Origin: Microstegium vimineum
Taxonomy: Eukaryota > Streptophyta > Magnoliopsida > Poales > Poaceae
Reading direction: 5' to 3'
Assembly: GCA_022036555.1 (NCBI GenBank)
Contig: CM039133.1
Coordinates: 549,902 to 613,901, forward strand
Length of the DNA stretch: 64,000 nt
The notes beneath the pieces were generated by a model. That model was not told the DNA's origin. It did not search any database and saw nothing but the letters and a program-made list of their open reading frames with translations. Positions within the stretch are counted from its first letter, which is position 1; the number at the start of each line of letters is the position of its first letter. Below, piece after piece: positions 48,905 through 61,177 of the stretch. A program made the translations under genes and the position numbers.

Positions 48905-49737
48905 CACTAGTACAAAATAGCTCTATGCCGGGGTACGCAATAATTCCTACCGCCCGTTTCTCTTAACGTCCGTCAATAGAAATCACACGGTTCCGAACCG
49001 CCATTAGAAATCGAATTGTACTGACAGTTTTCTCTGTAGAAATGTGATTCTCCACCTGTAGAAATTCTATTTTTACAGGAGAAAACCGTATGTAGAAATG
49101 TGATTTCTACAGGTGGTTTCTTAAGAAATCCGTCACTAGAAATAACTGGGCACTGATTTTTTTGAGTTTTTTAAGCGACCTCGGATGGGGAAACGACCAA
49201 AATGAAAGTTGTAGATCTAGAAAAGTTATGAAACTTTGTAGCTGAGAACTTTTTCATTTAAAATCATCTTGTCATCTAAAACTACATTCGAATTTATCAA
49301 ACTTGAAATTCAAATTTTTTTAAACGATCTTGGAAGGAAAAACTTCCTAAATAAAAGTTGTAGATCTCGAAAAGTTATTAAACTTTATAGTGGAATTTTT
49401 TTATTTGAATTCATTTAGTGGCTCAAACAATAAATTTACACTCGGTTTAGTATAATACATAGGGACTAAAACGGAATCTAAACACAAGTGAGTTATAAGT
49501 GGAGTGCTAGATGAGGGTATGTATAAGAGTGAGGTTGTGGGTTCGAATCCCTATGAGCATGCAATATAAAAAAAATACGCGACTTGCGACGGAGACGGGT
49601 GGGTAGGACAATCATTTCTATAGGTGGTTTCTTAAAAAAACCACCAGTAGAAATCGATTTCCAATGGCTGGTTCTCTTAACTGGCCTCTGAAATTTAATT
49701 TCCACAGGCGGTTATCAAGTAATCGTTTGTACTAGTA
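48905..49737. mobile_element. Short non-autonomous CACTA element
   Basis: Begins CACTAGTACAAA and ends TTTGTACTAGTA, a 12-bp inverted repeat with one mismatch, flanked by TTT on both sides (48902-48904, 49738-49740). Subterminal words of TTTCTACAGGTGG / CCACC(T/A)GTAGAAAT type occur at both ends. A GGTTCGAATCC at about 49545 matches a pol III B-box and could be a tRNA-like remnant. No transposase. Confidence 0.75.
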
Positions 49738-49749
49738 TTTTTTTGTGAG

Positions 49750-50000
49750 CACAAAATGGTTACATATACCATTAAATAAATGGAATTTGGTGCATCTCCT
49801 CTATAGTACGTCTGTGTACTTAGTGTTTTTTTAGCACAAAATGATTATACCATTAAATAAATGGAATTTGGTGCATGTTGGGACATTGCATTCACACATC
49901 ATCCGAGGTATACTCCAGGAAATCATCCAATGTTTTTTTTATCTTTCAATTTTAGACATTTGTATACCTCTCATAAGTTTCATTAGCATATATAGGCTAA
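49750..50000. repeat. Gene B 3' flank, repeated at 53440-53580
   Basis: The word AAATGGAATTTGGTGCATGTTGGG and the next about 120 bases are shared, at roughly 80% identity, with 53455-53580 in the same orientation. The start of the unit (AAATGGAATTTGGTGCAT) is itself duplicated at 49778. Confidence 0.7.
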
Positions 50001-50099
50001 CAAGTACATGTTTTTACACATATTGGCATCCAAATTCCAACATGAACTATATGAGCCTATTTTATCTCAATCGTTCGATTGGTAACCAGAACAACAAAG

Positions 50100-50507
50100 T
50101 CAAACATGTAACGTGCGATTGTGAAACAATCCTGCTGCCGTTCCATTCAATTTATGGGCTGGTGGTTTCAACCAGCAGCAGCAGTCGATGTTGTGTGGCT
50201 CTATGCACTCCCCACCCTTGGGGTAACCTATCCTCTTGCACCATGCGTCGCAGTTGGGCTGGATCTCCAGGCACTGCGCCTGGCACATACCGTACTTCGC
50301 CTTCTTCCCTGCAACTGTGCAACACCATCATGCGTCAGTATATATCCAGCCAACAGGAACAACATTTCTCTCGTGCCACTTTGTAAAACTAAAACAATAG
50401 ATGGATAAAGAGAGAAAGCTCTCACCAGTTGGAAAGAGAGCAACCATGGCTACCGCAGCCATGATAATAATAATCTTGCATACAGTAGAAGAAAATGCTG
50501 TCGCCAT
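50100..50507 (-). CDS. Defensin-like secreted peptide, gene B
   Basis: Exons 50426-50507 and 50100-50308 with a 117-base intron, the same length as in gene A; 96 residues. Signal peptide MATAFSSTVCKIIIIIMAAV, then the same eight-cysteine frame as gene A with changes such as ECIEPHNI for ECVEPRNI and a KKAK for the GKAV start of the mature part. Upstream DNA (50640-50770) is also homologous to that of gene C, so the duplication included the promoter. Intact start, splice sites, cysteines and stop suggest both paralogues remain under selection. It lies on the same strand as gene C, 6.2 kb away. Confidence 0.75.
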
Positions 50508-50810
50508 ATTGAAATCCTGCTGCTCAAGATCTGTGGATCGGAAACTACTGAAAAATGTTTTGGTTATACTGTGCTACATATATATACTCCAGATGAAGGA
50601 TGCATACATGCATGGTAGGAGATGGATGCAGGCACTGCTAGGATAGATTTTGCCACTATTTATTTTCTTCCTCGAATTCTAGTGTGATTCCTCAAAGCTT
50701 ACTGTTTGGTTGCCAAATATATCAAGTGTTAATAAGGTTTGTAGTTATGTTGGCATTGAATGGTTCAATTTATTCTTTCTCTCACTTTTTTCAAACACAA
50801 TACTCCCGCA

Positions 50811-50965
50811 TATATAGGGGTGCAAAGGGGTAACCTTTAGGTGCACCTTCAAATCTCTTTAGTTCAAATATTTATACTATTTTTCAAAAAAATTGGAGAA
50901 GTAGTATAAATACTTGAACTAAAGAGGTTTAGAGGTGCACCTAAAGGTCACTCGTTTGCACCCCT
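50811..50965. mobile_element. Fold-back MITE
   Basis: Nearly the whole 155 bases folds on itself: AGGGGTGCAAA...ACCTTTAGGTGCACCT on the left pairs with its complement on the right over about 65-70 bases. ACTCCCGCA occurs just before (50802-50810) and just after (50966-50974), a likely 9-bp target duplication, which would point to a Mutator-type origin. Confidence 0.65.
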
Positions 50966-50974
50966 ACTCCCGCA

Positions 50975-53454
50975 CTACCCTACCCGTATCATAATAAAAA
51001 TAATTCCAGGAATTTTAAGATAGATTGAAAATGTATACAATTTCTGGTCCATCATCGATTGGTAGGCAGAATTTTAGGAATCTACGTACTTGGATCTGCT
51101 GACTTGTTTGGATCCATGAAGCTAATTAATAGTTTAAAAGTAATTATTAAACAAACATCTAGTTCACTAGCTAGACCAACCCAGCTAACGATTATTAACT
51201 AGCCAACTATTACCTGCTAGTGGATCCAAATAGGCCCTAAAACTTTGTTAGAAACCAGCCAGCTAACAGTTAGCTACTAAAATTAGCTATGGCAGATGCA
51301 AATGGAATCAGCTAATTGTTAGTTGGACACACAGCTAACAAATATCTCGGTAACTATCCAAACCAAGCTAATAGTATCTATAGATTGCAAAAGACACACT
51401 TTTCCATTCACATGTACCAATATTGAATTCGTGCGTTCTCACAACAACATATAGAAGAGGTGGAAAGACATTATTGATAAAACCACCTATGCATCCACCT
51501 TTTAGCTTGTGGATCCAAACAAGCATCCAACTAATATTTTGCCAGCTAACACATATATCTATTAATCACTAATGGATCTAAATAGAGCCACTAATGGATC
51601 TAAATAGAGCCAAACAGATGCCTTAGTCACATGTTGCTCTAGAAGCTAAATTTGACATAAGCTGAAGCAACTATAATGTTTTGTTTTCTCTTAGAAACTG
51701 GTAGTAACAATTCTTCAGCTTAGATTTCCCAGGCCCACTACATCCTTGACTTGATAGTCTCAAACCTATCGATTTTTTGTATTTTTCAGAGAACAATCAT
51801 AAGTCAGGATTTAGTCTAAAAAAATTTCCATGTTTTTCCTCCCAAGGTTTATGACAATTAGGACTAATTGGAGGACTGGAACATCTGCTCTCTATCTCAG
51901 CCTATTTTGATTTGGCCGCTCTAGCACTAGTAGATAGCCCAATCAAGATCCCTTTAGTAATCAATAAACTGTTGGGTATGAGGAAAAATGATGGTTTTCG
52001 AAAGAACGGTGTCCAAAGTGTGCAGTTACCAAAAATGGACAAAATATACAGGACAATAAAGTGGTTGGTTTCTGAAATTTATTCATTTTGTGTGTGGACC
52101 CAACCCAATTTTTATTTTGGGATGGGACGACGTTCCCTGTTCATTATTATTTGGTTGAGAGTATGAGATAATCCCTATTTTATGTTTAGTTTAGGGACAT
52201 GAAAGTTTGGATCACACACTTGACATGTGGGGTCCACCTGTCAGTCTCTTTTATGTTTTGATCCTTCTTGCTTCTCCCTACTCATTCGACCTAATGCGTT
52301 AAACAGGTATGCACGAGCCAAAAAAAAATGATCTGATTTTTTTGTATGACTAGACATAACACTTTATCAACTATCATGCTTCGTTTCATGTTAAGTTGTG
52401 CAAAGGTCATACAAATTAACTGCAAGAACCATGAAGATGGCATTGCATCCCCTGAACAGACCAAACCAAGAGGCAATATCATGCATATATAAGACGACAG
52501 AAAGGTCTTTACATTTTTTACTAGTGTGAGATATGACAAACTATAGACTTAATTTTTCATCTACTAGCTAGATCGTTTGGGATATTGTTAGAGGAAGTAG
52601 TTTGAATATTATTAGATCACAAGCTCCAGAAGGTAGGATGTGCATGATGCATATTAATGTGAGCGTTTTCAAGGCAGAAAATTTCCAAACCTTTGTGTAT
52701 ATATGATGCTATAATGCATCATAATCCTCTTGCATCTGCTTACCATCATATCTGACAGCAAACGACAAAGTATTGTTTAAGACATTAGAGAAAACTGAAG
52801 CATGAGAGAGTCCATTTTCGAGCACAAAACAATAGAAATAACAAAAGTGTGATGGCCATGCTAGGATTTTGCTCGCGAGGATTACCGCTGCGGAGGAAGA
52901 CCTATATCAAATTGTTGGAAGCCATCGATTTAGAGAACATACCCTAGAGGAAATATTCAACAGCAAATGCAGTAACAAAGGACTCACTTGCATGAGGACA
53001 TATACTACTATCTTTGGCCCCAATAAATTTGAGGAGAAATAGAAAATAACCCAAACAAATTAGTTAAACAAAAGCAGAAGAGAAAAAAGAGAGCATAGTG
53101 AGTTCTCTTGGTGTTCATGTGTGACTGTTATGGTCATGGGCAATGGAGATACAAGACTATTACAAAAATGATTTGTAGAGGTGGTCAAAATCTATTTGTT
53201 GAGGCAATTTCCCTACCAACTTTATCTATGTTATAAATGTTGTCCCAAGATTTGGTTGTGAACTCAATCCTCATGCGAGCTGCACAACCAATATCTTGGA
53301 CTATATGACTTTGTCCAAGATTACCATACTACGAATAATGGCATACAAACAGGGATTCAAACTCTAAATTGATAACTCTGAAGGGAAGTCATATTTTTAG
53401 ACGATGATGATATTTGAAGGAATTTAATTTTTTTTACAAGGATAAAATGATTCT
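50975..53454. other. Intergenic, no gene seen
   Basis: AT-rich, with a 22-base tandem duplication at about 51582-51625 (CTAATGGATCTAAATAGAGC twice) and several GCTAGCTAAC-like words. No frame is recognised. Confidence 0.45.
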
Positions 53455-53580
53455 ACCTGTAAAAATGGAATTTGGTGCATGTTGGGCCATGGCATTCACA
53501 TTGTCTGAGGTATTCTCCAAGAAATCAATCAATGTTTTTAGTCTTTTAGTTTTACACACATTTGCATACCTCTCACAACA
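53455..53580. repeat. Second copy of the gene B 3' flank
   Basis: Direct repeat partner of 49750-50000. It breaks off at about 53580, exactly where LINE sequence begins, so it is probably the outer piece of the gene C flank, pushed away by the LINE insertion. Confidence 0.6.
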
Positions 53581-55533
53581 GTGGGTTTTCATGAGTCATT
53601 TGTGTTGTTGATCATGGGGTGTGTGACTTTAGTTTCTTGGTCAATACGAGTTAATGGTGTGTTGACAGATTCTTTCAGTCTGAGTGTAGGGGGTTCATCA
53701 AGGTGATCCTGTATCCTTTTTTGTTTTTAGTATGTGTTGAAGAGTTGTCATGCTTGTTGAAGTCGATGGGGACAACATATCTCTCCAGAGGTGTGCGTGT
53801 GGCGGTGTGGGTGTCTATGCCCCCTAAGTTCACACTTACTTTTTGTAGGGGCCTCATGACTGCAGGAGGTACTTTATATCTATAGCCGAGGACCGGTAGT
53901 CGGTAAACCTTGACAAGTAAGTTGTGTTCTTCAGTAGAAATTGCTCAGATGATATGAAGACTGAGGTCCGGTAGTCACTGAACATTGGAAGAGAAGCCCT
54001 AGCCGAAAACTATTTGGGCTTGTCCACTGCCATGGAACGCTCCACTTCTGAGGTGAATGTTCACCTCAGAAGTGGAGCGTTCCGTGGCCATGGAGTGCAA
54101 GGGAGGCTAACGTTGTGTTGGACGAGAAGTTCTCCTGAAATCAGTAGCCCAGGCAGTTGCTTCTTACTATCAAAATCGACTTGCAAGAAGATGTGTTCTC
54201 CCATTGCCAACTATTGGTGGGGAAGCTCTGCGAACAATAGACATATTCACTTGCTTAGCTGGGAATGACTCATATCTAAAGGCTCTAGGAGGAATGGGTT
54301 TTCGAGATATGAGGAATTTCAACTTACCGATGATTGGGAAGCCAGGCTGGAGTCGATCTGATGACTAATCTAGATAGCTTGTGTGCTAAAGTGCTTAAAC
54401 AGATGTACTATCATGATGGTGACTTTCTAACAAGCACACGAAAGAGACACGCTAGAGGAAGGGCAACCGGTGTCGATCGAGGGTGTTTGAGCTGTTGTCG
54501 GAAAATGGACATCGGAATGAGGATGTTATCAGGCAGTCCTTCATCCCGGTGGACGCTGCAGCTATCTTGCGTACGCTTGCACAAATTCAATACGATGATG
54601 TGTAGGCATGGGATCAGCACCGTAGAATCACAGAGTTTACTCTGTCCGGTCTTCTTACAGAGAACGCGCATAAGGAATCATAGAGTTTACTTATCGAGAT
54701 CGCATCAGGGACAATGAGGTGCATGCCGCGAGTGCTTTAGGAAATACAGTTTGGCAGAGAATGTTGAAGCTCAAGGTGCCACCAAAAATGAAGATCTTTC
54801 TGGTGGCGAGTGGTCCATGAGTTCCTTCAGACTCACTACAACGTAAGCATGTGGAACAGATTGCGAATTGTGAAGTTTGTGGAGCGAAGATAGAGTCCAT
54901 CAGGCATGTGTTGATTGAGTGTTCGATTGCCCATGCTCGGGCGTTCCGGGAGCAGTCTAAATCCATTACCGGCGTCAAGCTCCCAACCTTGCATCAGGAT
55001 ACTTGGGCGCAGGATCTGGTGGAAGGGAGGGCTGGTTTGGAGCCAGATCAAGCAACGATCATCATTGGCATATGGTACGCGTTCCGGATGCTGAGAAACA
55101 AATTAAGACATGGGGAGCCGTCCTCGCCAATCCGTGCGACTGTGCAATGGGTGACCTGGCCTTCGACTTGGGTCAGGTCCTCCTACCTCAGTTACCAAGT
55201 TGGGAGTAGCCACCTCTGGGCTGGATAAAATGTAACACTGATGGAGCCTTCTATGAACAACAATGGCTAGGAGACACAGGCGCTGTGCAGCGATATGGTG
55301 CTGAGGCTTTTGCAGCGCCAAGTGGTACGATCATTGCCTGGATGTTGTCACTATAGAAGCATTAGCTTGCTGGGATGGCCTGGCCCTGGCCCTTCAGTTA
55401 GGGGTCCAAAGAGTTTTGCACTTTTGCTTGAAACTGATTGCCACAGGTGGTGTGGCTTTGGCAAGCAGGAGTGAACTAAAGATTGAGCATTGTGAGTTGT
55501 GACGATCCTGAAGGAGATTTGGGAGCTGAGTAC
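53580..55533 (+). mobile_element. 5'-truncated LINE (L1-type) with hAT at its 3' end
   Basis: Begins inside the reverse-transcriptase domain (PFLFLVCVEELSCLL, about 53710), continues through GGMGFRDMRNFNLPMIGKPGW (about 54290; a typical LINE stretch), VDLMTNLDSLCAKVLK, the zinc-binding CEVCGAKIESIRHVLIEC (about 54867) and RNase H WIKCNTDGAF (about 55222). Several frame changes and stops are present, so it is dead. 5' truncation is usual for LINE insertions. The hAT element follows at 55534. Confidence 0.85.
54029..54088. repeat. 60-bp near-perfect palindrome
   Basis: Two perfectly complementary 24-base arms (54034-54057 and 54060-54083) around a 2-base centre; five more bases pair on each side with one mismatch. 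It lies inside the LINE remnant. Confidence 0.95.
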
Positions 55534-56448
55534 CAGGGGCGGAGGGAGTGGGGGCTGAGGGGTCACCCTGGGCTTTCGGGTTACCCGCAAAGTTCGGGTC
55601 GAGTAGTTCGGGTTTTAAAAAGTTCGGGTAATGAGAATTGTTACCCGATAACAACCTCAAAAAAATACTACCCGCAAGTTCGGGTTTGGGTTCGGGTATA
55701 CCCAATGTACCCGAAGTATATAAAATTACAGCAAGTGCTCAAATATGATATAATTTTGTATAGAACTGGACAGACTAAATGATAACTCATAAACTCATAA
55801 CTGATAAAGTGATAACTTCTAAGTTTTCAACAACAAATGCAAATCAGAACGACGACAAAGGTACTGACTACTTAGTACTGACAAGATACGAGAGCAAATT
55901 GAAAAGTTCAAGCATCAGGCCTGCTGCCCGCCGTGAGGTGAGACCGTGTTGTGAACATGGCAATGAGCTTTTGAGGGAGAAAGATACGGGAACTCGAGGT
56001 CTTGGGGAGTCGGGGAGACGGAAGTTAATACGTGAGATAATGAGGCACCAAAGCCAAGGAGACATCCTACTGTTGTTGGACTTGGGCCACGAGAAATCAG
56101 AATGCTCCAGACCTCTAGTTCATGACTGCTGAGACGTATGCCTACTTCAGGTTATTCGGGTACCGGATGTACTTACCCGAATTACCCAATATAAATTCGG
56201 GTAATATAATTCACTATCCGAACAAGACATCGGGTAATGCGGGTTCGGGTACTTCGGATCCGGATTCGGGTATTTCGGGTTCGGGGTTCGGGTATCGGGT
56301 TTTATGCCCAGAGTAACTGCAAATTGCTATTTCTTTATAATGTACTGATACACATGGGTATTTTTAGATATTTTTAGCACTTGTATAAGCTTTGGCTCCC
56401 TTAATTTTAAGCTTGCCCCTCTATGTTGGATTCCTGGCTCTGCCCCTG
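55534..56448. mobile_element. Non-autonomous hAT element, right arm
   Basis: Mirror copy of 45377-46292 with the same terminal repeats and 8-bp flanks. It differs by one base in an A/T run (seven against eight). Confidence 0.85.
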
Positions 56449-56716
56449 CTGATTACTATGTTCCATGAATTCAAGTTTTCTTTTTCTTCTATACCTTGTA
56501 ATAAGATAATACAAGCCTTAGCAAAACAGGGCACAGGTGATACATGATTGTAATCCTGCACCCGCCCTGCCCCCTTGATGAGAGAAAAAGTTCCATTGGT
56601 ATATATAAGCTCACAGGTACATGTAGTACACATGATTGGTATCCAAAATCCAACATGAACTATATGAGCCTATATATTTTATCTCAATCATTCGATTGGT
56701 AACCAAAATAACAAAG

Positions 56717-57130
56717 TCAAACATGTAAGGTGCGATTGTGAAACAATCCTGCCGCCGTTCCATTCAGTTTATCAGCTGGTGGTATCAACCAGCAGCAGCA
56801 GTCGATGTTGCGTGGCTCTACGCACTCGCCGCCCTTGGGGTAGCCTATCCTCTTGCACCATGCGTCGCAGTTGGGCTGGATCTCCAGGCACTGCGCCTGG
56901 CACATACCGTACTTCACTGCCTTCCCTGCAACACCATCATCATCTCATCTATGCATCAGTATATCTGGCAAACAAGAACGTTTCTCTCGTACCACTTGTG
57001 GGAACAAAACAATAGAGAGGGGGATAAAGAGAGGCAGCTCACCACCGGTTGGAAAGAGAACAACCATGGCTACAACCATGAGAATAATCTTGCATACAGT
57101 AGAAGAAAATGCTGCTGTCGCCATATCCAT
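56717..57130 (-). CDS. Defensin-like secreted peptide, gene C
   Basis: Mirror copy of gene A: exons 57043-57130 and 56717-56925, the identical 98-residue product, the same intron and the same upstream DNA. Together with gene B it forms a head-to-tail pair on the minus strand. This is probably the true arrangement, with gene A its duplicate in the assembly. Confidence 0.75.
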
Positions 57131-57249
57131 ATCCTGCTGCTCAAGATCTGTGGAAGAAACTGCTGGAAATTGGTTTGAGGGAGGCCTTCTCTGCTGCAGT
57201 GAGACGGTCCTACATTTATATACTCCTGGATTAAGGATGCATATATGGT

Positions 57250-58219
57250 AGCATATGGATGCAGTTGGTCTGCATTACTGGTAGCATATATTGTCTTCCT
57301 CAAATTCTGGCGTAATTCTGTTTGGTTGCCAAATATATCCTTAACTGTTAAGGTTTCTAGTTATGGCCAAGTTATGGCGAAATTCAAGGCATATGTTTGG
57401 TTTGCACCCTGGAATTTAGTTTTGCCTGGTTAAATACTTGCCTGAATGTTTTCTGTATCTTGTTTCGTTGGAACCCTGCACATATGACTGGACCAGGCAA
57501 TGACGGAGTCAGCCCGGCCACCAAAACTGGGCGCCTGGCTAGAGCAGCGTGTTGCCTGGGAACTGGGATATTAATACTACGGCACATAAGTACTGCATTA
57601 CTGCTTTCTCTTCCGTACGTCCTATTTTCTTTAGTTTAGTCTTGCTTTGCATCGGTAAAACAAAGTCATTTATTTATTTTGTTTTCAGTTTGCCTAAACA
57701 TCGTTGGCGGCCACGGCTCCTTTGCTATATATCTTTTTATGTGTTCCTTAGACCAGTCTCAATAAGATTTCATGAGAGATGTCATACATATTAAATATCA
57801 TGCCACATCAATAAAAAGGGAATCTTTGTATGAAATTAGAAGGAGAGAGAAGGAGAAAGTTTCATGAAGATCAAACGTATCAGCATTGTTTCCAAAATGT
57901 TGGTAATCGCGTGAAACTTCCACTGAGATTTAGATTCGTTTCATCACAACATCATACTAAAATATGATTGGTATAAATGGGACCCACGAAGTACTAAAAT
58001 AAGCTATGAAACCGTGTAATGAAACCTACATTGAAATAGAGCTCTGTTTCATGTGTTGGAAACTATGAGGTGAAAGTTGCAATTAAGACTGACCTTAATT
58101 ACAGTATGAGTTATAATAAAATATTAAAATTATTATAGCTTGTGGATCGAAATAACTACTATGTATCCCTCCACTGATGCATCGACAGTTTAGCTTGTGG
58201 ATCCAAATCTAACCTTTAC
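57250..58219. other. Upstream flank of gene C, no other gene
   Basis: Contains CCTGGCTAGAGCAGCG and TTGGAACCCTGCACATATGA, with no recognised frame. TTTCATG... words with GAAACTTC recur at about 57830-58060, suggesting an unclassified repeat. Mirror: 43610-44600. Confidence 0.4.
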
Positions 58220-59051
58220 CCTTATATATACCTGTACACCATTTACAGCCCCCACGTGAAGCCACGTCGCCCTATTTTTTTTTTTGCCCTGCAATTCGCA
58301 TCCAACGGCCACAGCATCACCACACCCTTCCAGGGGCTTCCAGCGTCCACGCCTCCACGGACAAAGGGGAAAAAAATTAAAAGACCGCACCGCTCCGGCA
58401 TCTTCCACGACAGCCCCTTCCACTTCTCCCTCTCCTGCATGGCCGCCGCCGCCGCCGTCTCTCCCGCAGGGCCGCCGCCTCTGCCTCTCCCACCCCCGCG
58501 TCGTGCCCGCCCTAGCTCTGCCCCTCATGACGTTGTTGCTCGCCACGAACTCCACCTCCGTCTATCCCCAACGATGCGGGAAGACCCTGACGCGAACAAA
58601 CCCCAGCGCGAAGGCCCCACCACCGGCGAACCCTGCCGCGTCGACCTGTGCGGACAGCCCCAGCGAGGCAGCGGGCGCTTCCGGCCATGGCGTCATGCGC
58701 CGTCGACCTAGGTCACGCCGCTCATGGCTGTGCAACTACGACGCGACGTGCTCCCCTTCGTTGCTGACGCCGATTTGCCCAGATGCAGTGTGCGCCTATT
58801 GTCAACGAAACCCTAGCCACCGTTTTCGCCCAGGTCAGACCTCACGCACTCACCGCCTCCTCTGCATTCTCTTCCTATTCAATGCCTCCTGTGCTTTGGT
58901 GATGATGTTTCTTTTTTTTTATAGATACTACCACATCTGCGCTCACACATCAAGGACGTGCCTCTCTGGTGTAGGGGTGAAGAAGCCCATCTCATTCTGG
59001 CGTCGTGCAATCTCCACAACAACCATGATACAACTCTCATGGCTGATCTGA
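58220..59051 (+). other. Possible unknown transcription unit, right arm
   Basis: TATATATACC at about 58223, then a GC-rich, proline- and alanine-rich frame. An ATG at 58438 reads MAAAAAVSPAGPPPLPLPPP. Splice-like TTACAG sites follow at about 59058 and further on. One-base differences from the left arm change the frame twice, so the true product is unclear. No family is recognised. It could also be gene sequence carried inside the possible Helitron that ends at 61177. Confidence 0.3.
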
Positions 59052-61137
59052 ATTACAGGTTACTCTAAGGTTCCAAGTTATGATAATATAAATTTATGTC
59101 AACGTGCTATGCTTTTGTGTACTCTATGGATTAAATAACTCAACTGTAATCATCGTATAAGCTTTACAGGACCTGGTCACAAGTGTTCATATTAGCCTTC
59201 ATATGCAATGAAAGGATCCTAAATTGACTGCTCTGTTATGTATATGTGGATTCAGTTTCAGTGACCACTTCCATGATGATAGCAGTAGCAACAATTTAAA
59301 GGTCTATGAACCAATTCAATGCGACCTACTGTTGTTCAGGTACACACTTATTTTCTTTATTGACCTGTTGTACTTCTACAAAAATTTTAGTTCCTCTTAT
59401 TATAATTATGCTTCCACACTGTATACTGACATGTTGAGCACCCCAATATGATATAGGCTCCATTTACCCAAACAAAAGTGTATAAGATCAAGACCAGCAA
59501 CCAGTGGATCTGTGTTGCCTCCATTGTCTTTGGTTACAATATATATGTCTACCATAATCATGACAGCAATTTCCCAAAAAAAAGCTTTACACATGTCCTC
59601 TGACATACCTGTACATATATATAATCTTAAATGATATCCACATCTCAATAGGCCAAATTTTTAGGTGGCTCCTATGTCATACTGATAACACTTCTACATC
59701 CTTACTATTACAGGATATTAAAACGCTCCCGCAATAGTCCATCCGAACACCACACCACCTAAGTTTTGGTTACCACATTGTCTTTATAATTAATTATAGC
59801 TGTGACATCATCATATATATCTGAAACAACATTGCACCGTCTTAGCCTTATGCTCCATTTATCGTCATGTTGTTTACAGAATTGTGATATGTACCATGAA
59901 AAAAAACGTCCATTGAGCAAATGGCTCATGTTGGTTTACCCAGGTTAGCTATCTCCATATTTCCATCTTCAGTTTTTCCCCTTTGCTTTTTCTTACAGAT
60001 ACATTAGATCAATTTAGTATCTGATATTTATTCTCATCTCCTTACATGCCTTTGCAAGAATGATACTTTGCTTACTAGATGGTTCTCAGCCTATTGGTTC
60101 AGATTACAGAGCCAGCTTCCATGCCAATGCAAGTGTAAATATCTGAATCGCCTCATGTAAGTTTTTTTATGTACATATCCTACATACAGGCATATTGATC
60201 TCTTTGCTGCCACTGTTTAGGCTACATTCATCCCCTTTTTTTGGTTTTGCACCATACACAGAAATTGGAAATTGTAAGTGACCCATCAAGAAATCCAAAT
60301 CAGAGAGCTTAGCCAAAACATCAAGGTATAACAGTGCTTCTGCTCCTACTACTATTCTTTAGGCAAGCAATCCCAAGATAAATGAGAATAACACTGCTGC
60401 TTATAAAGTGAGTTCCATGAAGATAGCAAACCACACATGTGGCCAAAAAAAAAGCCCACCTTACTACATCAGCAAAACTACAGTAGGTCAGATGCAACAA
60501 TTTCCTGTTCCTTATGAGATCATGCATTTGGGTTCTGCCTTGGTGTACACGAATTTGTATTTCTTATCATAGTCCACGAATCAAATTATGTCGCTTTCTA
60601 TGCCTAGCCAGTACTCTATGTCGCCTTCAGTTCATTTTTCCTTAACAAGACTACAACACTTCAGTTGTTGTCTCCGGTATGATTGCAGGTACCACTAAGG
60701 ACTGCTGCTTCAATGCTTCTCAGAAGGGACCCTTCAGTGCTTCTGAAATATCGTATATATCTCAACTGCCAAAAATATCTATGCTTTGCTACCTAAGACA
60801 AATGTTTCATTACCTGTCATGCCGAACCAGTCTTATAGATGTATTCATGATAAACGCGTTTTTAGCTTATCTTAATATTTTCCTTTGTCTCTCTTTCCTA
60901 TCATACAAGCAGTTTGTATTGTACCTTTCAATTCCTCTGCTAATAAGAACTGCCGCTCGAGGTTGTAATAAATTTCTTAAAGTGTCATCTGTAGTTCAAA
61001 TGGCATTGTGCTTTATGCAACTCTATTAATTCCAGTACCCAGTACCATTGTTACATCACTGTCGAATTCAGTGAATTAAAAAACGTTATCCTTTGTTTTA
61101 GAGTACCACTTTAAGTTCAGATATTCTGACTCGATAT
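59052..61137. other. No gene recognised
   Basis: AT-rich DNA with several short frames (up to 116 codons at 60679-61029, with hydrophobic stretches but no known relative). Mirror: 40690-42776. Confidence 0.4.
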
Positions 61138-61148
61138 ATAATAGCCTG

Positions 61149-61177
61149 CCCGCAGCGAAGCGCGGGGTGCTGTCTAG
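61149..61177 (+). mobile_element. Possible Helitron 3' terminus
   Basis: A GC-rich hairpin (CCCGCAGCGAAGCGCGGG) is followed by GTGCTGT and CTAG, then T. Plant Helitrons end in this way, with a hairpin about 10 bases before CTRR and the host T after it. The 5' end, expected as A|TC, is not identified. Confidence 0.45.
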
